Positions 34,433 to 42,720 of a stretch of DNA of 64,000 nt are shown piece by piece (within the stretch, counting starts at the first letter, position 1; the number at the start of each line of letters is the position of its first letter). The notes beneath the pieces are model-generated. The model saw only the letters and a program-made list of their open reading frames with translations. It was not told the origin of the DNA and ran no database searches. The position numbers and the translations under genes are program-made. The DNA lies in contig NZ_CP036274.1 in NCBI RefSeq assembly GCF_007747655.1, positions 5,890,001 to 5,954,000 on the forward strand, written 5' to 3'. The DNA is from Anatilimnocola aggregata. Lineage in GTDB: Bacteria > Planctomycetota > Planctomycetia > Pirellulales > Pirellulaceae.

Positions 34433-34795
34433 ATGAAGCCAATCAACGTGCAAATCACAGTCACGCTCGATGAGGACATCTTGACTGACTTGATTCGACG
34501 AGCAGTCATCAGCGCCACGGGAATCGACCCACAGCGAGAAGCTCGGCTTCGAGCATCACAGCACGCCAACTTCGGCGGTCAAAAGCCGCCCGAAGACAAA
34601 GGGTTGCTGATCGACTTACGGGAAGCTGCGAAGCTGCTTGGACTATCGCAGCGAACCATTTGGGGAATGGCAAAGAATGGCAGGATGCCCAAACCGATCA
34701 AGATTGGTCGTGCGGCGAGATGGAGTCACGAAGAACTGCGAGCGTGGGTCAACGCCGGTGGGCCGTCGTTGAGTGATTGGAAATGGCCCAAGTAG
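34433..34795 (+). CDS. AlpA/excisionase-type helix-turn-helix protein
   Basis: 120 residues from ATG 34433, with GGAGG 9 bases before it. An N-terminal helix rich in hydrophobics (ITVTLDEDILTDLIRRAVI) is followed by a MerR/AlpA-type winged helix at about 60-115: LLIDLREAAKLLGLSQRTIW, NGRMPKPIKIGRAARWSHEELRAWV. Such proteins act as recombination directionality factors or prophage activators. It faces the AbiE pair and may control recombination by the second tyrosine recombinase or transcription. Confidence 0.8.
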   Translation: MKPINVQITVTLDEDILTDLIRRAVISATGIDPQREARLRASQHANFGGQKPPEDKGLLIDLREAAKLLGLSQRTIWGMAKNGRMPKPIKIGRAARWSHEELRAWVNAGGPSLSDWKWPK

Positions 34796-34863
34796 GTATA
34801 GGGCGTCTGCCAGCGCCTCGTTGTGCAGAGATGCGCCAGAATGGGGGTATTCCCCCAGGGAAG

Positions 34864-34992
34864 CGTGATTTCACGTAGAATCTGGAAGATTTTCACTGCG
34901 AAAGCCGGTTTCACTGGTCGTGAAATATCGCCTGATTAGTGCAACCAGTTGCACTTTTTCACTTTCGTCGTATATTTCACTGAACGGTGAAA
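34864..34992 (+). promoter_or_regulatory. AbiE-type promoter with repeated TTTCAC/GTGAAA operators
   Basis: A promoter TTGCAC (34949-34954), 16 bases, TATATT (34971-34976) lies just before the start at 34995. The -35 is inside the palindrome GTGCAAC-CA-GTTGCAC (34939-34954). Inverted pairs TTTCAC...GTGAAA occur at 34909-34925 and 34975-34992, with related half-sites near 34866-34875, 34891 and 34957. AbiEi proteins are known to repress their own promoters by binding inverted repeats. No gene lies in 34796-34994. Confidence 0.65.
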
Positions 34993-34994
34993 CT

Positions 34995-36113
34995 ATGCCT
35001 GAGAAGAAATACTTGGTGCCGGAACCGCTCATCCCAGCGGTTGATTGGATAACTCGCTTAGGCAGGGAAACCAATGCCTTCGACGTGAAGTCGGTCGTCC
35101 AAAGCACGAAGGATGAATTTGCGTGGGACCACTCCGTCACCATTTCGCTCAAAGCACCGAACCACGGCAAAGTCGAACTTCTTGTCGAAACCAAGAGTCA
35201 ACTTACCCCGAAGTCGGCAGATTCCATCCTAGAGAGACGGCGTTGGGGGCCTCCTCACGGAGTGCATCTCGTGTGTTGCCCGTTCATCTCTCCACGAGTC
35301 GCTGAAAGGCTCCAAGAGGGACAGGTCAGTTACATCGACAGAGCCGGAAACTGCCATTTGGCAGCCCCCGGTCTATTCCTTCACATCGCTGGTCGCCCCA
35401 ATCGCAGCACGACGAGGAGTAACCGGATTGACCCATTCTCGAAGAAATCAAGCAGGATCATCCGTACCCTCTTGAGCCAGCCAAAGGCAGAATGGCAGGT
35501 TCAGCAGTTGGCGAAAGAGGCAAAAGTCAGCCTGGGACTCGCATCGAAAGTAAAGCAAGCGCTAGTTGAAGAGGCATACCTTGAGGAGCGAGGTCGCCTC
35601 CTCCATTTGCGTGACCCAGGTAAGCTCTTGCACAACTGGTCCAAGGCATACCGCCCTCACGCCACGCCCCTGCACATATTCACCATGTGCAAAGCACCAC
35701 AGAGCGAAAAGCGAATCGCAGAATGGTGCGATCAGCATGACACACCATACGCACTTACCCAACTCGCCGCTGCATGGCGATATTCCCCGATGGTTCGGTA
35801 TGACAAAAGCGTTCTCTACTTCGACAAGGCAACGGCCATAGCCGGAAAGCTCAGCGAACTGTTCAGTTTCATCGACGCAAGAGAGGTTGACACGGGCGCA
35901 AACTGCACGCTCTGGTTGACGGACGACCCTGCCGTATTCGAGGGGGCGAAGAACTGCGATGGGGTAAATGTTGTCTCCCCAATCCAACTCTACCTTGATT
36001 TGAAGTCACTACCAGGACGGGGTGAAGAGGCGGCAAGGGAGCTTTACGAAAAGGAACTTCGCAAGTTGTTTGGGCAGACGGCCGACGAGTCACGGCTCGG
36101 AGACACGAAATGA
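34995..36113 (+). CDS. AbiEi-like antitoxin of type IV system
   Basis: 372 residues from ATG 34995; an earlier in-frame ATG (34920) lies within the operator region. The N-terminal half is nuclease-like in appearance (VELLVETKSQLTPKSADSI, HGVHLVCCPFISPRVAERL, VSYIDRAGNCHL). A winged helix at about 180-230 (IRTLLSQPKAEWQVQQLAKEAKVSLGLASKVKQALV) fits the AbiEi DNA-binding role. It overlaps the nucleotidyltransferase gene by four bases, the usual antitoxin-before-toxin order. Assignment rests on the pair and the winged helix rather than a full family match. Confidence 0.7.
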   Translation: MPEKKYLVPEPLIPAVDWITRLGRETNAFDVKSVVQSTKDEFAWDHSVTISLKAPNHGKVELLVETKSQLTPKSADSILERRRWGPPHGVHLVCCPFISPRVAERLQEGQVSYIDRAGNCHLAAPGLFLHIAGRPNRSTTRSNRIDPFSKKSSRIIRTLLSQPKAEWQVQQLAKEAKVSLGLASKVKQALVEEAYLEERGRLLHLRDPGKLLHNWSKAYRPHATPLHIFTMCKAPQSEKRIAEWCDQHDTPYALTQLAAAWRYSPMVRYDKSVLYFDKATAIAGKLSELFSFIDAREVDTGANCTLWLTDDPAVFEGAKNCDGVNVVSPIQLYLDLKSLPGRGEEAARELYEKELRKLFGQTADESRLGDTK

Positions 36114-36910
36114 ACGAAGTAGCCGCTTGTCGGTCTGTCTTGATCGAAGTTCTTACCATCCTTGGCAAGGAACTCGACAATCTTGTCATAGTTGGAGGGT
36201 GGGTGCCAGAACTGGTTTTTCCAAACAAAGGGCACATTGGGTCGTTGGACGTTGACCTTGCACTCGACGCAGCAAAGCTCAAGCCCCTCATCTATGAATC
36301 AATTCGACAACGGTTGATCCAATCCGGCTACCAACAATCGTCTGAAATGCCCAATCGCTTCTTTCGCACTCTAACGGGGTCCAACACACAGATCAAAGTG
36401 GACCTAATCACTGGTGAATTTCCAGAAACGGCAGGCGTAGGCAGCCACCTACTGATTCAAGAACTATCCGTGTGGAAAGCTCGTGGAGTGGATTTGGCTT
36501 TCGCTTTCCAACAGTCGGTGCAAGTCGAAGGTATTTTGCCAGACGGAGGTCACAACGAAGTTGTGGCAAAGCTCCCAACAATCGCAGCTTATCTTTGCAT
36601 CAAGGCGATCACGCTGAGCGAGCGAAAAAAAGAGAAGGATGCTTACGACATTTGCTTTTGTATCGACAACTATACTGGAGGATACAAAGCATTGGCGGAA
36701 GAGTTTCGAGGAAAGCTAGATCACAAACTCATTCAAGAAGGAGTTGCAATTCTTCGATCCAAGTTTGCCCGGCTAGACAGTATCGGACCAGTGTGGGCTG
36801 CACAGGTCGAATCTACCGCAGATTCAGGAGCAGTCTTCGAGGCAGGACAACGCCGTGCCTTCGAGCTAGTCAACGCCTTACTGCGAGAGATTGATGAGAT
36901 AAAGAAATAG
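36110..36910 (+). CDS. AbiEii-like nucleotidyltransferase toxin
   Basis: 266 residues. The nucleotidyltransferase core shows LVIVGGWVPELVFP then HIGSLDVDLALD, with the paired Asp that bind metal, and a later strand IKVDLITGEFPE. The Lys/Asp helix KAITLSERKKEKDAYDICF matches the AbiEii motif of KD-x4. AbiEii/MenT enzymes block translation by adding nucleotides to tRNA 3' ends, giving phage abortive infection. Start overlaps the antitoxin stop (ATGA). Confidence 0.8.
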   Translation: MNEVAACRSVLIEVLTILGKELDNLVIVGGWVPELVFPNKGHIGSLDVDLALDAAKLKPLIYESIRQRLIQSGYQQSSEMPNRFFRTLTGSNTQIKVDLITGEFPETAGVGSHLLIQELSVWKARGVDLAFAFQQSVQVEGILPDGGHNEVVAKLPTIAAYLCIKAITLSERKKEKDAYDICFCIDNYTGGYKALAEEFRGKLDHKLIQEGVAILRSKFARLDSIGPVWAAQVESTADSGAVFEAGQRRAFELVNALLREIDEIKK

Positions 36911-37090
36911 AAGCCTAGCGTGCGGCAAGTCCGCAAATCGGCGTTTTGACATGGCGAAGCTAAACAGCAACTAGAGGGTAGTTGCAAATGTTCGGGGAGG
37001 AAAAGTGGCGGTCTAACTGGATGACGAATTGTTCCAGACAAAACGAACGCCTGTAGCGGAAGGCAACTCGCCCCGCTCAGATTTGTGCGT

Positions 37091-37471
37091 TTATTTGTCG
37101 TCGATCTCAATCTCCGGTCCCTCGATCTTGAACCCGACCGTGCCCTCTTCCTCGACCGCCTCGAAAGTCGAACGCATCCGCACGCCGAAGAACTCACTAA
37201 CGACTTCCTCCACGGCTTCCCGCTCCAACGCATCAAAATGGGCGGCGATGTGAAGGGGCGCTTCGATTTCGGCCCCGATATTCTCCATCAAGAACTCCCA
37301 TGCCGCCTCGGCGTGTTCGTCGTTGGTCGCAGCACCAGGGGCCATCCAGCCGAAGAGCGCCGCAGCGCCGGGGTGATCTGCCCACCGCTCGACGATCTGC
37401 CACGACATGCCCTTGTCATTTTCCAAGAACCAGAAGCCTTCGTCGGTTGGGCCGACAAGAGTGAGTTTCAT
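37091..37471 (-). CDS. Hypothetical acidic protein coupled to the recombinase
   Basis: 126 residues. Strongly acidic C-terminus (FEAVEEEGTVGFKIEGPEIEIDDK) and FLENDKGMSWQIVERWADHP near the start. No family recognised. The start overlaps the recombinase stop by four bases (ATGA), so it is made with it and might be an accessory factor. The gap 36911-37090 before it on the map contains nothing supported. Confidence 0.6.
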   Translation of the reverse strand: MKLTLVGPTDEGFWFLENDKGMSWQIVERWADHPGAAALFGWMAPGAATNDEHAEAAWEFLMENIGAEIEAPLHIAAHFDALEREAVEEVVSEFFGVRMRSTFEAVEEEGTVGFKIEGPEIEIDDK

Positions 37472-38193
37472 AGGTCCACCTTCTTCATGGCGTCCTGGTA
37501 GCGCTCCTCAAGTTGTCCGTCGAGGGCGACATGTTGATAGACCGATAACGTCTCACGTCGGGCATGACCCGTAATCAGTTGAAGCTCGGCGTCGGCCAGC
37601 CCGGAGTGGCGAGTCAGCCATGTGATCGCCTGATGTCGGAAGGTGTGTGGCGTGGCCTTCACCCCTGCGAGGTCGGCGTACTTCTCAACGATCTGCTGAA
37701 CTCTACGAGTCGAGAAGCGAGTGTTCCGGCGAGTTTGGAACAGCCAGCGATTCTTTTGGTGTGCAGCGATGTGAGTGCGGAGCGCCGTGGCAAATGATTT
37801 GCCAAAAAGCACGTAGCGGTCCTTCGACCCTTTGCCCTGATTGATTCTGATTTTGCAGGCTTCCAAGTCCACGTCGGCCACTTGAACGCTGCACAACTCG
37901 GAGACACGAACGCCGGTGTAGAAGAGAAGTCGGAGCATAAGAGCGTGCTGCACGTCGTCGGCCTGATCGACCACTTGGTAGAAGCGGCGGAAGTCATCAG
38001 CCGTCAGGACACGAGGCAATTTCTTCGCCCGCTTCGCCGGGCGAAGCTCACAAACCTGCCTTACCCGTTTGGCAACGTATCGCCAATCGTCGTAGTCCAA
38101 GCCATGCTTTCGCACGATGCGGGCCACCTGGGACACGATTTCGGATTTCGCTTTTCCATTTTGTGATGCGTCGTTGGCCGGGTTATCGCTCAT
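37468..38193 (-). CDS. Tyrosine recombinase (XerC/D-like), second in the island
   Basis: 241 residues. The catalytic domain is complete: Arg in YTGVRVSELCSV, Lys in NQGKGSKDRYV, H-x2-R in TPHTFRHQAI, His/Trp region ITGHARRETLS and Tyr in VYQHV. The N-terminal DNA-binding domain is short (about 60 residues). GGAG stands 8 bases before the ATG. It lies far from the island ends, so it may be a resolvase of an earlier plasmid form or mark a nested element. Confidence 0.88.
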   Translation of the reverse strand: MSDNPANDASQNGKAKSEIVSQVARIVRKHGLDYDDWRYVAKRVRQVCELRPAKRAKKLPRVLTADDFRRFYQVVDQADDVQHALMLRLLFYTGVRVSELCSVQVADVDLEACKIRINQGKGSKDRYVLFGKSFATALRTHIAAHQKNRWLFQTRRNTRFSTRRVQQIVEKYADLAGVKATPHTFRHQAITWLTRHSGLADAELQLITGHARRETLSVYQHVALDGQLEERYQDAMKKVDL

Positions 38194-38264
38194 CTTTGAT
38201 GCTCCAGGTGGGCAAATGGCCCGTCGAACTTCGTGATCTGCCTATTATGCGAAATTGGATTTCG

Positions 38265-38570
38265 TTACTTCTGCGGTAGTTCCAGCCTCGTGATCGACCG
38301 AATCGAGTAGACCGGGATGATCGTGGTCGTGACACCCGACACGTCGAGTAGCTCGATGTAGTCGTCACCGATCCCTACGATCTTGTGGCCGAGGGGAAGA
38401 CGTTTCAGCACGATGATCTCGTAGCGACCGTTCGCCTCTTTGAGCGTGACCTCCTGCCCAACTTTCAGCTTGCCGAGGAAGCGTTTCGTCGGCTCCTGTG
38501 CATCGGCTGCCGTGATTGCCCCGACCAGGATCAATGCTGCCAACAAGAAGACTTGACGTGGGCGGATCAT
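38265..38570 (-). CDS. Small secreted protein of unknown function
   Basis: 101 residues from ATG 38570 (AGGGA upstream; a GTG lies two codons earlier). Signal peptide RQVFLLAALILVGAITAADA, then a compact beta-rich part (LGKLKVGQEVTLKEANGRYE, GHKIVGIGDDYIELLDVSG) resembling a small SH3/Sm-like barrel. No family recognised. It lies between the HTH and recombinase genes. Confidence 0.65.
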   Translation of the reverse strand: MIRPRQVFLLAALILVGAITAADAQEPTKRFLGKLKVGQEVTLKEANGRYEIIVLKRLPLGHKIVGIGDDYIELLDVSGVTTTIIPVYSIRSITRLELPQK

Positions 38571-38600
38571 GTTCACTTCCCTCTCTCAAACAGGACTGTT

Positions 38601-39053
38601 CTATGACTTGCGTTGGAGTCTCAGGAACACCTGCCGCACGAGTTCGCCCTGGTCGATTCCATCGCAGCCGTTCGGATACAGTTCCCGAAGTGCGGTTTCA
38701 ATTGCATCGCCATTGGCCGTCAGGCCGAGTGACTTTAGGGCTTCGATGATCTCGGAGTTGTTGCCACTGACTGGCTCTTTTGCTCGTCGCTGCTTCGGGG
38801 TGTTTCCACCCTTCCGCTTCCTGTTGAACAGCACCGGCGCTCCGTTCGCACCAACGCCAGTGCGCCGAATGTCGAGACACTTTTGCTGCGATTCCGAGTC
38901 GTAAACAGGACGCTTACAGGACTCGATCTGCACCGCTTTGGGAAAACTTCCAGCCTTAACCAGAGCGAAGAACCTCGACTTGGAAAGGTCGAGCATTTCG
39001 GCCATTTCTAGGGCGGAAATGAATGCTCTTCGAGACTTGTCTTGGATGGTCAT
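38601..39053 (-). CDS. AlpA-like helix-turn-helix protein
   Basis: 150 residues. The N-terminal MerR/AlpA-type helix-turn-helix is FISALEMAEMLDLSKSRFFALVKAGSFPKAV followed by the wing RPVYDSESQQKCL. The C-terminal half is basic (LFNRKRKGGNTPKQRRAKEP) and then helical. No clear ribosome site precedes the ATG. Such proteins regulate excision or replication of mobile elements. Confidence 0.7.
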   Translation of the reverse strand: MTIQDKSRRAFISALEMAEMLDLSKSRFFALVKAGSFPKAVQIESCKRPVYDSESQQKCLDIRRTGVGANGAPVLFNRKRKGGNTPKQRRAKEPVSGNNSEIIEALKSLGLTANGDAIETALRELYPNGCDGIDQGELVRQVFLRLQRKS

Positions 39054-39146
39054 GGGACGGTTCGTGGTTCACATCAGAAATGTTTGGCGATGTTTCAGAC
39101 ACTCAAAGAAGACCGATCTGCGACACGACAAGGGCGAGAATTAGAC

Positions 39147-40091
39147 TCATTCAGTCACGAAAGTAGCCAGATGCTCCCGCCCCTTTTTGGTAAGCAGCCT
39201 TACCCCACCGTCCGACTTGACGATCATGCCGTGACGAAGCAGGAACGGCTCAACTGTCTTGGTCAGCACCTTGGTGGACACACCGAGCATTGAGGCAAGC
39301 ACGTTGAGTCGCTGACCTGATGGTCCGAGCAAGCCGAGCAACTTTTGCTGCATGTTGTCCAGGCCCTCGGTGGAAACTCGTTCGAGTTCACAAGACTTGA
39401 GTAAGTGCGCCACGGTGATCTCTTCGGCCCCTTCGGACACGGCAACTCGTCGGGCGCTTTGCAGAAGACGCAATGCAATACGTGGCGTCTGACGACCACG
39501 CCGAGCGATCTCGATTGGAAGATCGCTCTCGTACTTCCAAGCCAGGGCGAGGCATCGTTGACGCACGACCTGGGCAAGTTCGTCGAGCGAGTAATAGTCC
39601 AGGTGCAGCACGATGCGGAATCGGTCGATCAGTGGGCCGATCAATCCATCGGGATCAGTTGTCGCACCGACCAACGTGAACGGCGCAACCGGGATCGACT
39701 GCACTGACTTACCGCCGCTCAGGAAGATGCGGCGCTTGTCAAGAACTTGCAGCAGCGAATGCTGCTGGGTCGGGTTGAGAAGATGGATTTCGTCGAGGAA
39801 GAGGATTCCGTCAGTCGCAGAAAGAAGCACGGAATTCAGTTCAGCGGTATTTGAGATCGACTGCGCAAGAACCTCTGTGAACGGCACGGCGAGTTCTTGC
39901 GCAAGCACGCTCACGAGCGCCGACTTTCCCAAGCCAGGAGGCCCACAAAGCAAAACTTCGTCCAGCTTTTTGCCTTCCTGAAAGCTGGCTTCAACAGCAA
40001 TCTTCAACGCCTCCGTGACATGTCGCTGTCCGATGATGTGTCGGAAGCTCGATGGCTGTACGTCACGCAGGTCGTTCGGGTTGTCGGACAT
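39147..40091 (-). CDS. RuvB-like AAA+ ATPase
   Basis: 314 residues of the RuvB branch-migration motor family: Walker A GPPGLGKSAL, Walker B GILFLDEIHLL, sensor 1 LVGATTDPDGLIGPLIDRF and a C-terminal winged helix (LNVLASMLGVSTKVLTKTVEPFLLRHGMI). It is close to cellular RuvB length, but the conserved N-terminus and arginine-finger region differ, so it is an island-specific paralogue rather than the housekeeping gene. Its start overlaps the previous stop (TAATG), the last of three coupled genes. Confidence 0.85.
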   Translation of the reverse strand: MSDNPNDLRDVQPSSFRHIIGQRHVTEALKIAVEASFQEGKKLDEVLLCGPPGLGKSALVSVLAQELAVPFTEVLAQSISNTAELNSVLLSATDGILFLDEIHLLNPTQQHSLLQVLDKRRIFLSGGKSVQSIPVAPFTLVGATTDPDGLIGPLIDRFRIVLHLDYYSLDELAQVVRQRCLALAWKYESDLPIEIARRGRQTPRIALRLLQSARRVAVSEGAEEITVAHLLKSCELERVSTEGLDNMQQKLLGLLGPSGQRLNVLASMLGVSTKVLTKTVEPFLLRHGMIVKSDGGVRLLTKKGREHLATFVTE

Positions 40092-40453
40092 TACTCGATC
40101 TCCCTCAGTTCATCCCAATCTGGTTCGACCTGGAACGTCGCTCCAGAAAAGTCACCGTCGAGAAGCAAGCCCCGGAAACTTGTTGCCAGATATTCTTGAA
40201 GCTCTGCAATTGAAAACGGCTTCTCTCGATCAACTCTGATGGCTACGGTCGTGACCACCAGGCGCTCGGTCGAGGCCAGCGTCAATTCCGTCACCTTCGC
40301 TAACGCCTCTTCCCCGCTGTTGAACAGCAGTGCATCCTGCGGCTTCTCTGTCCAAGAGTCGCCAGTCCAGAGTTGGTTTCGGTTGTTCCTGATGACGAAG
40401 CGAGGCCAGCTTTTGCTGGCACATTCAGCGACGAATATATGAAGGTCGGGCAT
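40091..40453 (-). CDS. Hypothetical protein coupled to RuvB-like ATPase
   Basis: 120 residues. MPDLHIFVAECASKSWPRFVIRNNRNQLWTG and a C-terminal acidic tail (FQVEPDWDELREIE). No family recognised. One-base overlaps (TAATG) on both sides tie it to the ATPase and to the gene at 40453-40809, so the three products are probably needed together. Confidence 0.6.
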   Translation of the reverse strand: MPDLHIFVAECASKSWPRFVIRNNRNQLWTGDSWTEKPQDALLFNSGEEALAKVTELTLASTERLVVTTVAIRVDREKPFSIAELQEYLATSFRGLLLDGDFSGATFQVEPDWDELREIE

Positions 40454-40809
40454 TATTTCTTCTCGACTGGTTTGAACGCCGCTACGACAACCTGGAATTC
40501 ACCCTCTTCGACCACGGCGAATCCGTGATCGGGGTTCGTTTCGATGTAGTCACGTAGGACTTGCTTCAAACGTCGGTGTGTCATCGCAGGCTCGCTCTCC
40601 AAGCCGTGGCCGTACTTATCGACGAACCACGACTCGACCTTCTCCCACCCTTTCGGCTCTAGGTAGCCGATGTTCGGGAACTCGAACGGCAAGTTGCGCC
40701 ATCCATCGACCTCCTTTGCGCCAGAAGGCACGTAAGGCTTGAGCCTTCGTCGTGCAGCCTGACGTGCGATGTCGTTGTTCACTGCGATCAGAGTTTCCAG
40801 GCCCATCAT
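40453..40809 (-). CDS. Hypothetical protein, first of the RuvB-like set
   Basis: 118 residues from ATG 40809, 8 bases after AAAGGA; a second ATG follows at once. Seen: a basic helix RQAARRRLKPYVPSG, a Trp-rich middle (LEPKGWEKVESWFVDKYGHG), and VLRDYIETNPDHGFAVVEE. No domain recognised. Conserved islands of Rhodopirellula type may carry it, but I cannot confirm. Confidence 0.6.
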   Translation of the reverse strand: MMGLETLIAVNNDIARQAARRRLKPYVPSGAKEVDGWRNLPFEFPNIGYLEPKGWEKVESWFVDKYGHGLESEPAMTHRRLKQVLRDYIETNPDHGFAVVEEGEFQVVVAAFKPVEKK

Positions 40810-40905
40810 CTGTTGGTTCCTTTGGCGTAACGGTTTTGATGTGGCCCGCCAAGGCGGGCGGCAATCGTTTTTCAGAATGACCACCACCGACCGCACCGAA
40901 GGCGA

Positions 40906-41058
40906 TCACGCTCGCCACAATTCCGTCCCCCTCGGAAGCCGAGTCAGTTCCCAAATGCGTTTGATGTATGCTCGTGCCTCTCGCTCACTGGCGAACTCAC
41001 GAGGCGTCGGCCCGAATGCGTAGAAGTTGCCCGGAAAGCGGTAATACCAACGAGACAT
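40906..41058 (-). CDS. 50-residue basic/aromatic small protein
   Basis: ATG 41058 with AGGGG six bases before it, stop TGA 40908-40906. Starts MSRWYYRFPGNFYAFGPTPR and continues with an Arg/Glu helix (FASEREARAYIKRIWELTRL). It fits exactly between ArdC and the RuvB-like set on the same strand, which supports it as real despite its length. Function unknown. Confidence 0.6.
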   Translation of the reverse strand: MSRWYYRFPGNFYAFGPTPREFASEREARAYIKRIWELTRLPRGTELWRA

Positions 41059-41066
41059 AGTTCCCC

Positions 41067-41978
41067 TCACACAACGATTGCAGGCTCAGGACTTGCGGCT
41101 TCCTGCTTGACATGCGATAGCAGGAAGTCAGCGACCTTCGATGCCTGAGTGCTGGCCTTGAAGATGAAGCTCGAATCCGAACGCATCGAATGGAGCCAGC
41201 TTTGGAGATACGCCGCATGATTCTCCAAGGATTCGCCTTGCGGAACTCCAAGCTCTGCTGAGAGCATTGACGCCGCTAACTCGGCCACCAACTCGCCCAT
41301 TGCGTAGCCTTCCTTCTCGTGGCTCCAGCCGATTCTTGGCTCGCTAAAATGGGCTAATTCGTGCAACAGCGTTTCGTAGTAGGCCCCTGGCGGATCGAAC
41401 CGCTGCCTGTTCGGCATCTGGATGTAGTCGCCAAGCCGGTCGTAGAAAGCACGCTCGCCTCCGTGCCTGATGTCAGCGCCAGTTGCGACGATCAGTTCTT
41501 CGGCGGGGCCAAAGTCGGGAACGGTCGTAGCGTCAGGTTCAACATCACCGACCTGGAACCGTTCGGCTCCAATTACTGCGTCCGCATTGAACAGCGTGAA
41601 AGTGCGGAGAAGGAAGAATCGGTCCTCCACTTGTTCCCCATCGTCGTCCTTTCGTGTCTTCGTGATCGGCTTATAGAGGACAGCGGTAGCACCCCACGAA
41701 CCCGGCTCCACGTCGTCTGGGCGCTTCTTCACCGCCATGCCCATCTGCTGCCACTGCTTGAACGTGGCCCAAAACTTAGAGGAAAATCCGAAGGCATTGG
41801 CGTGCATTTGAAGCAGCGCCACATTTATGCCCCGGTAGGCGTTACCCGAAGAGACGGACGTGGGCCTGCCCGCATTAGGCGACGACCGCCACGGTTTGCG
41901 CCACGGTATGGACTTACCGCTTTCAATGGACTTTAGAATCCGGTTTGTGATCTCGGCTCTGATGACAGCATTACTCAC
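41067..41978 (-). CDS. ArdC-family antirestriction protein
   Basis: 303 residues from GTG 41978. The N-terminal ArdC ssDNA-binding domain shows ITNRILKSIESGKSIPWRKPW and SSGNAYRGINVALL; the C-terminal zincin-like domain has the metal motif H-E-L-A-H (YYETLLHELAHFSE) and downstream Glu (YAMGELVAELAA). ArdC proteins protect entering plasmid DNA from restriction and bind single strands. Presence points to a conjugative or plasmid past for this part of the island. Confidence 0.9.
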   Translation of the reverse strand: MSNAVIRAEITNRILKSIESGKSIPWRKPWRSSPNAGRPTSVSSGNAYRGINVALLQMHANAFGFSSKFWATFKQWQQMGMAVKKRPDDVEPGSWGATAVLYKPITKTRKDDDGEQVEDRFFLLRTFTLFNADAVIGAERFQVGDVEPDATTVPDFGPAEELIVATGADIRHGGERAFYDRLGDYIQMPNRQRFDPPGAYYETLLHELAHFSEPRIGWSHEKEGYAMGELVAELAASMLSAELGVPQGESLENHAAYLQSWLHSMRSDSSFIFKASTQASKVADFLLSHVKQEAASPEPAIVV

Positions 41979-42106
41979 GTCGGTTCTCGCTCTTGATTGC
42001 GTTGTTGTTCTTGAGAGATAAATGGCGACCAGGGATGTCGAGGACGAAGAAATGCGAGCAAGATGCCTCAGCCAACACTCCGTTGCTGGCCGTGGCCGCT
42101 CAACAC

Positions 42107-42547
42107 CTAAGCGGCGGCGAGAGCCAGAGCGCCCGCAGGAACAAGCTCGACCGTCAGGTCGCTCGTGATGACCTTCCCGGCCCGATGCAGCGGCGGTAGA
42201 TCGGCAATCAGTTCCTTGCGGATCGTTGCCACCGCCTGCTGCACGTCTTCGATGCGGCTCTTGATGGCGATGTCTTCCTTGACGCCTTTCGACATGGCCT
42301 CGTGCAGCGCCTCCCGCAGAGCGACGAGGGCTTCATCCCGGTCAACACCGAGCTTGTCCCAGAAGAATGCGAGCGTCGTGATGAGCGGGATGCTGACCGT
42401 TGGGATGGCGGATTCATCGTCGAGCTTCTCGACGGACCCGTGAACTCGAACGACGAACTCTTCGTCGATGAAGTGGCGACCGGGTTCGAGGTCGGCTTCT
42501 GCGTTCTTCCAAGACTTGGCGACAAGCGACTTGATGGTGTTGAGCAT
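42107..42547 (-). CDS. Hypothetical protein
   Basis: 146 residues. AAGGGA stands 7 bases before ATG. Central part ISIPLITTLAFFWDKLGVDRDEALVALREALHEAMS and a hydrophobic Ala-rich tail (VELVPAGALALAAA). Mostly helical, no family recognised. It heads the reverse-strand block that continues with ArdC and the RuvB-like set; 41979-42106 between them has no feature. Confidence 0.6.
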   Translation of the reverse strand: MLNTIKSLVAKSWKNAEADLEPGRHFIDEEFVVRVHGSVEKLDDESAIPTVSIPLITTLAFFWDKLGVDRDEALVALREALHEAMSKGVKEDIAIKSRIEDVQQAVATIRKELIADLPPLHRAGKVITSDLTVELVPAGALALAAA

Positions 42548-42676
42548 TTGGTTTCCCTTTCGATAAAGAGAAACCGGGGTCGCTTGGTTTGGAGGGCGAG
42601 AATCCAGAGGATGTCAGCGAAGAAATGCGCTACCTTTTCGGAACCTTGGAGGACCAGCCAATCTGGCAAAACTCAC

Positions 42677-42720
42677 GCCGCCCGGCTACATACTTCCAGC
42701 CGCCCGGCTACATACTTCCA
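42677..42720 (+). repeat. 22-bp tandem repeat, two exact copies
   Basis: GCCGCCCGGCTACATACTTC plus CA, at 42677-42698 and 42699-42720. The last base of copy 2 is the A of the start codon of the next gene, so the repeat fills the ribosome-binding region. The stretch 42548-42676 has no other feature. Confidence 0.9.

Noticed and set aside
39147-40091. Housekeeping ruvB
   Set aside because: No ruvA or ruvC nearby, diverged family motifs and a location inside the island with coupled unknown genes.
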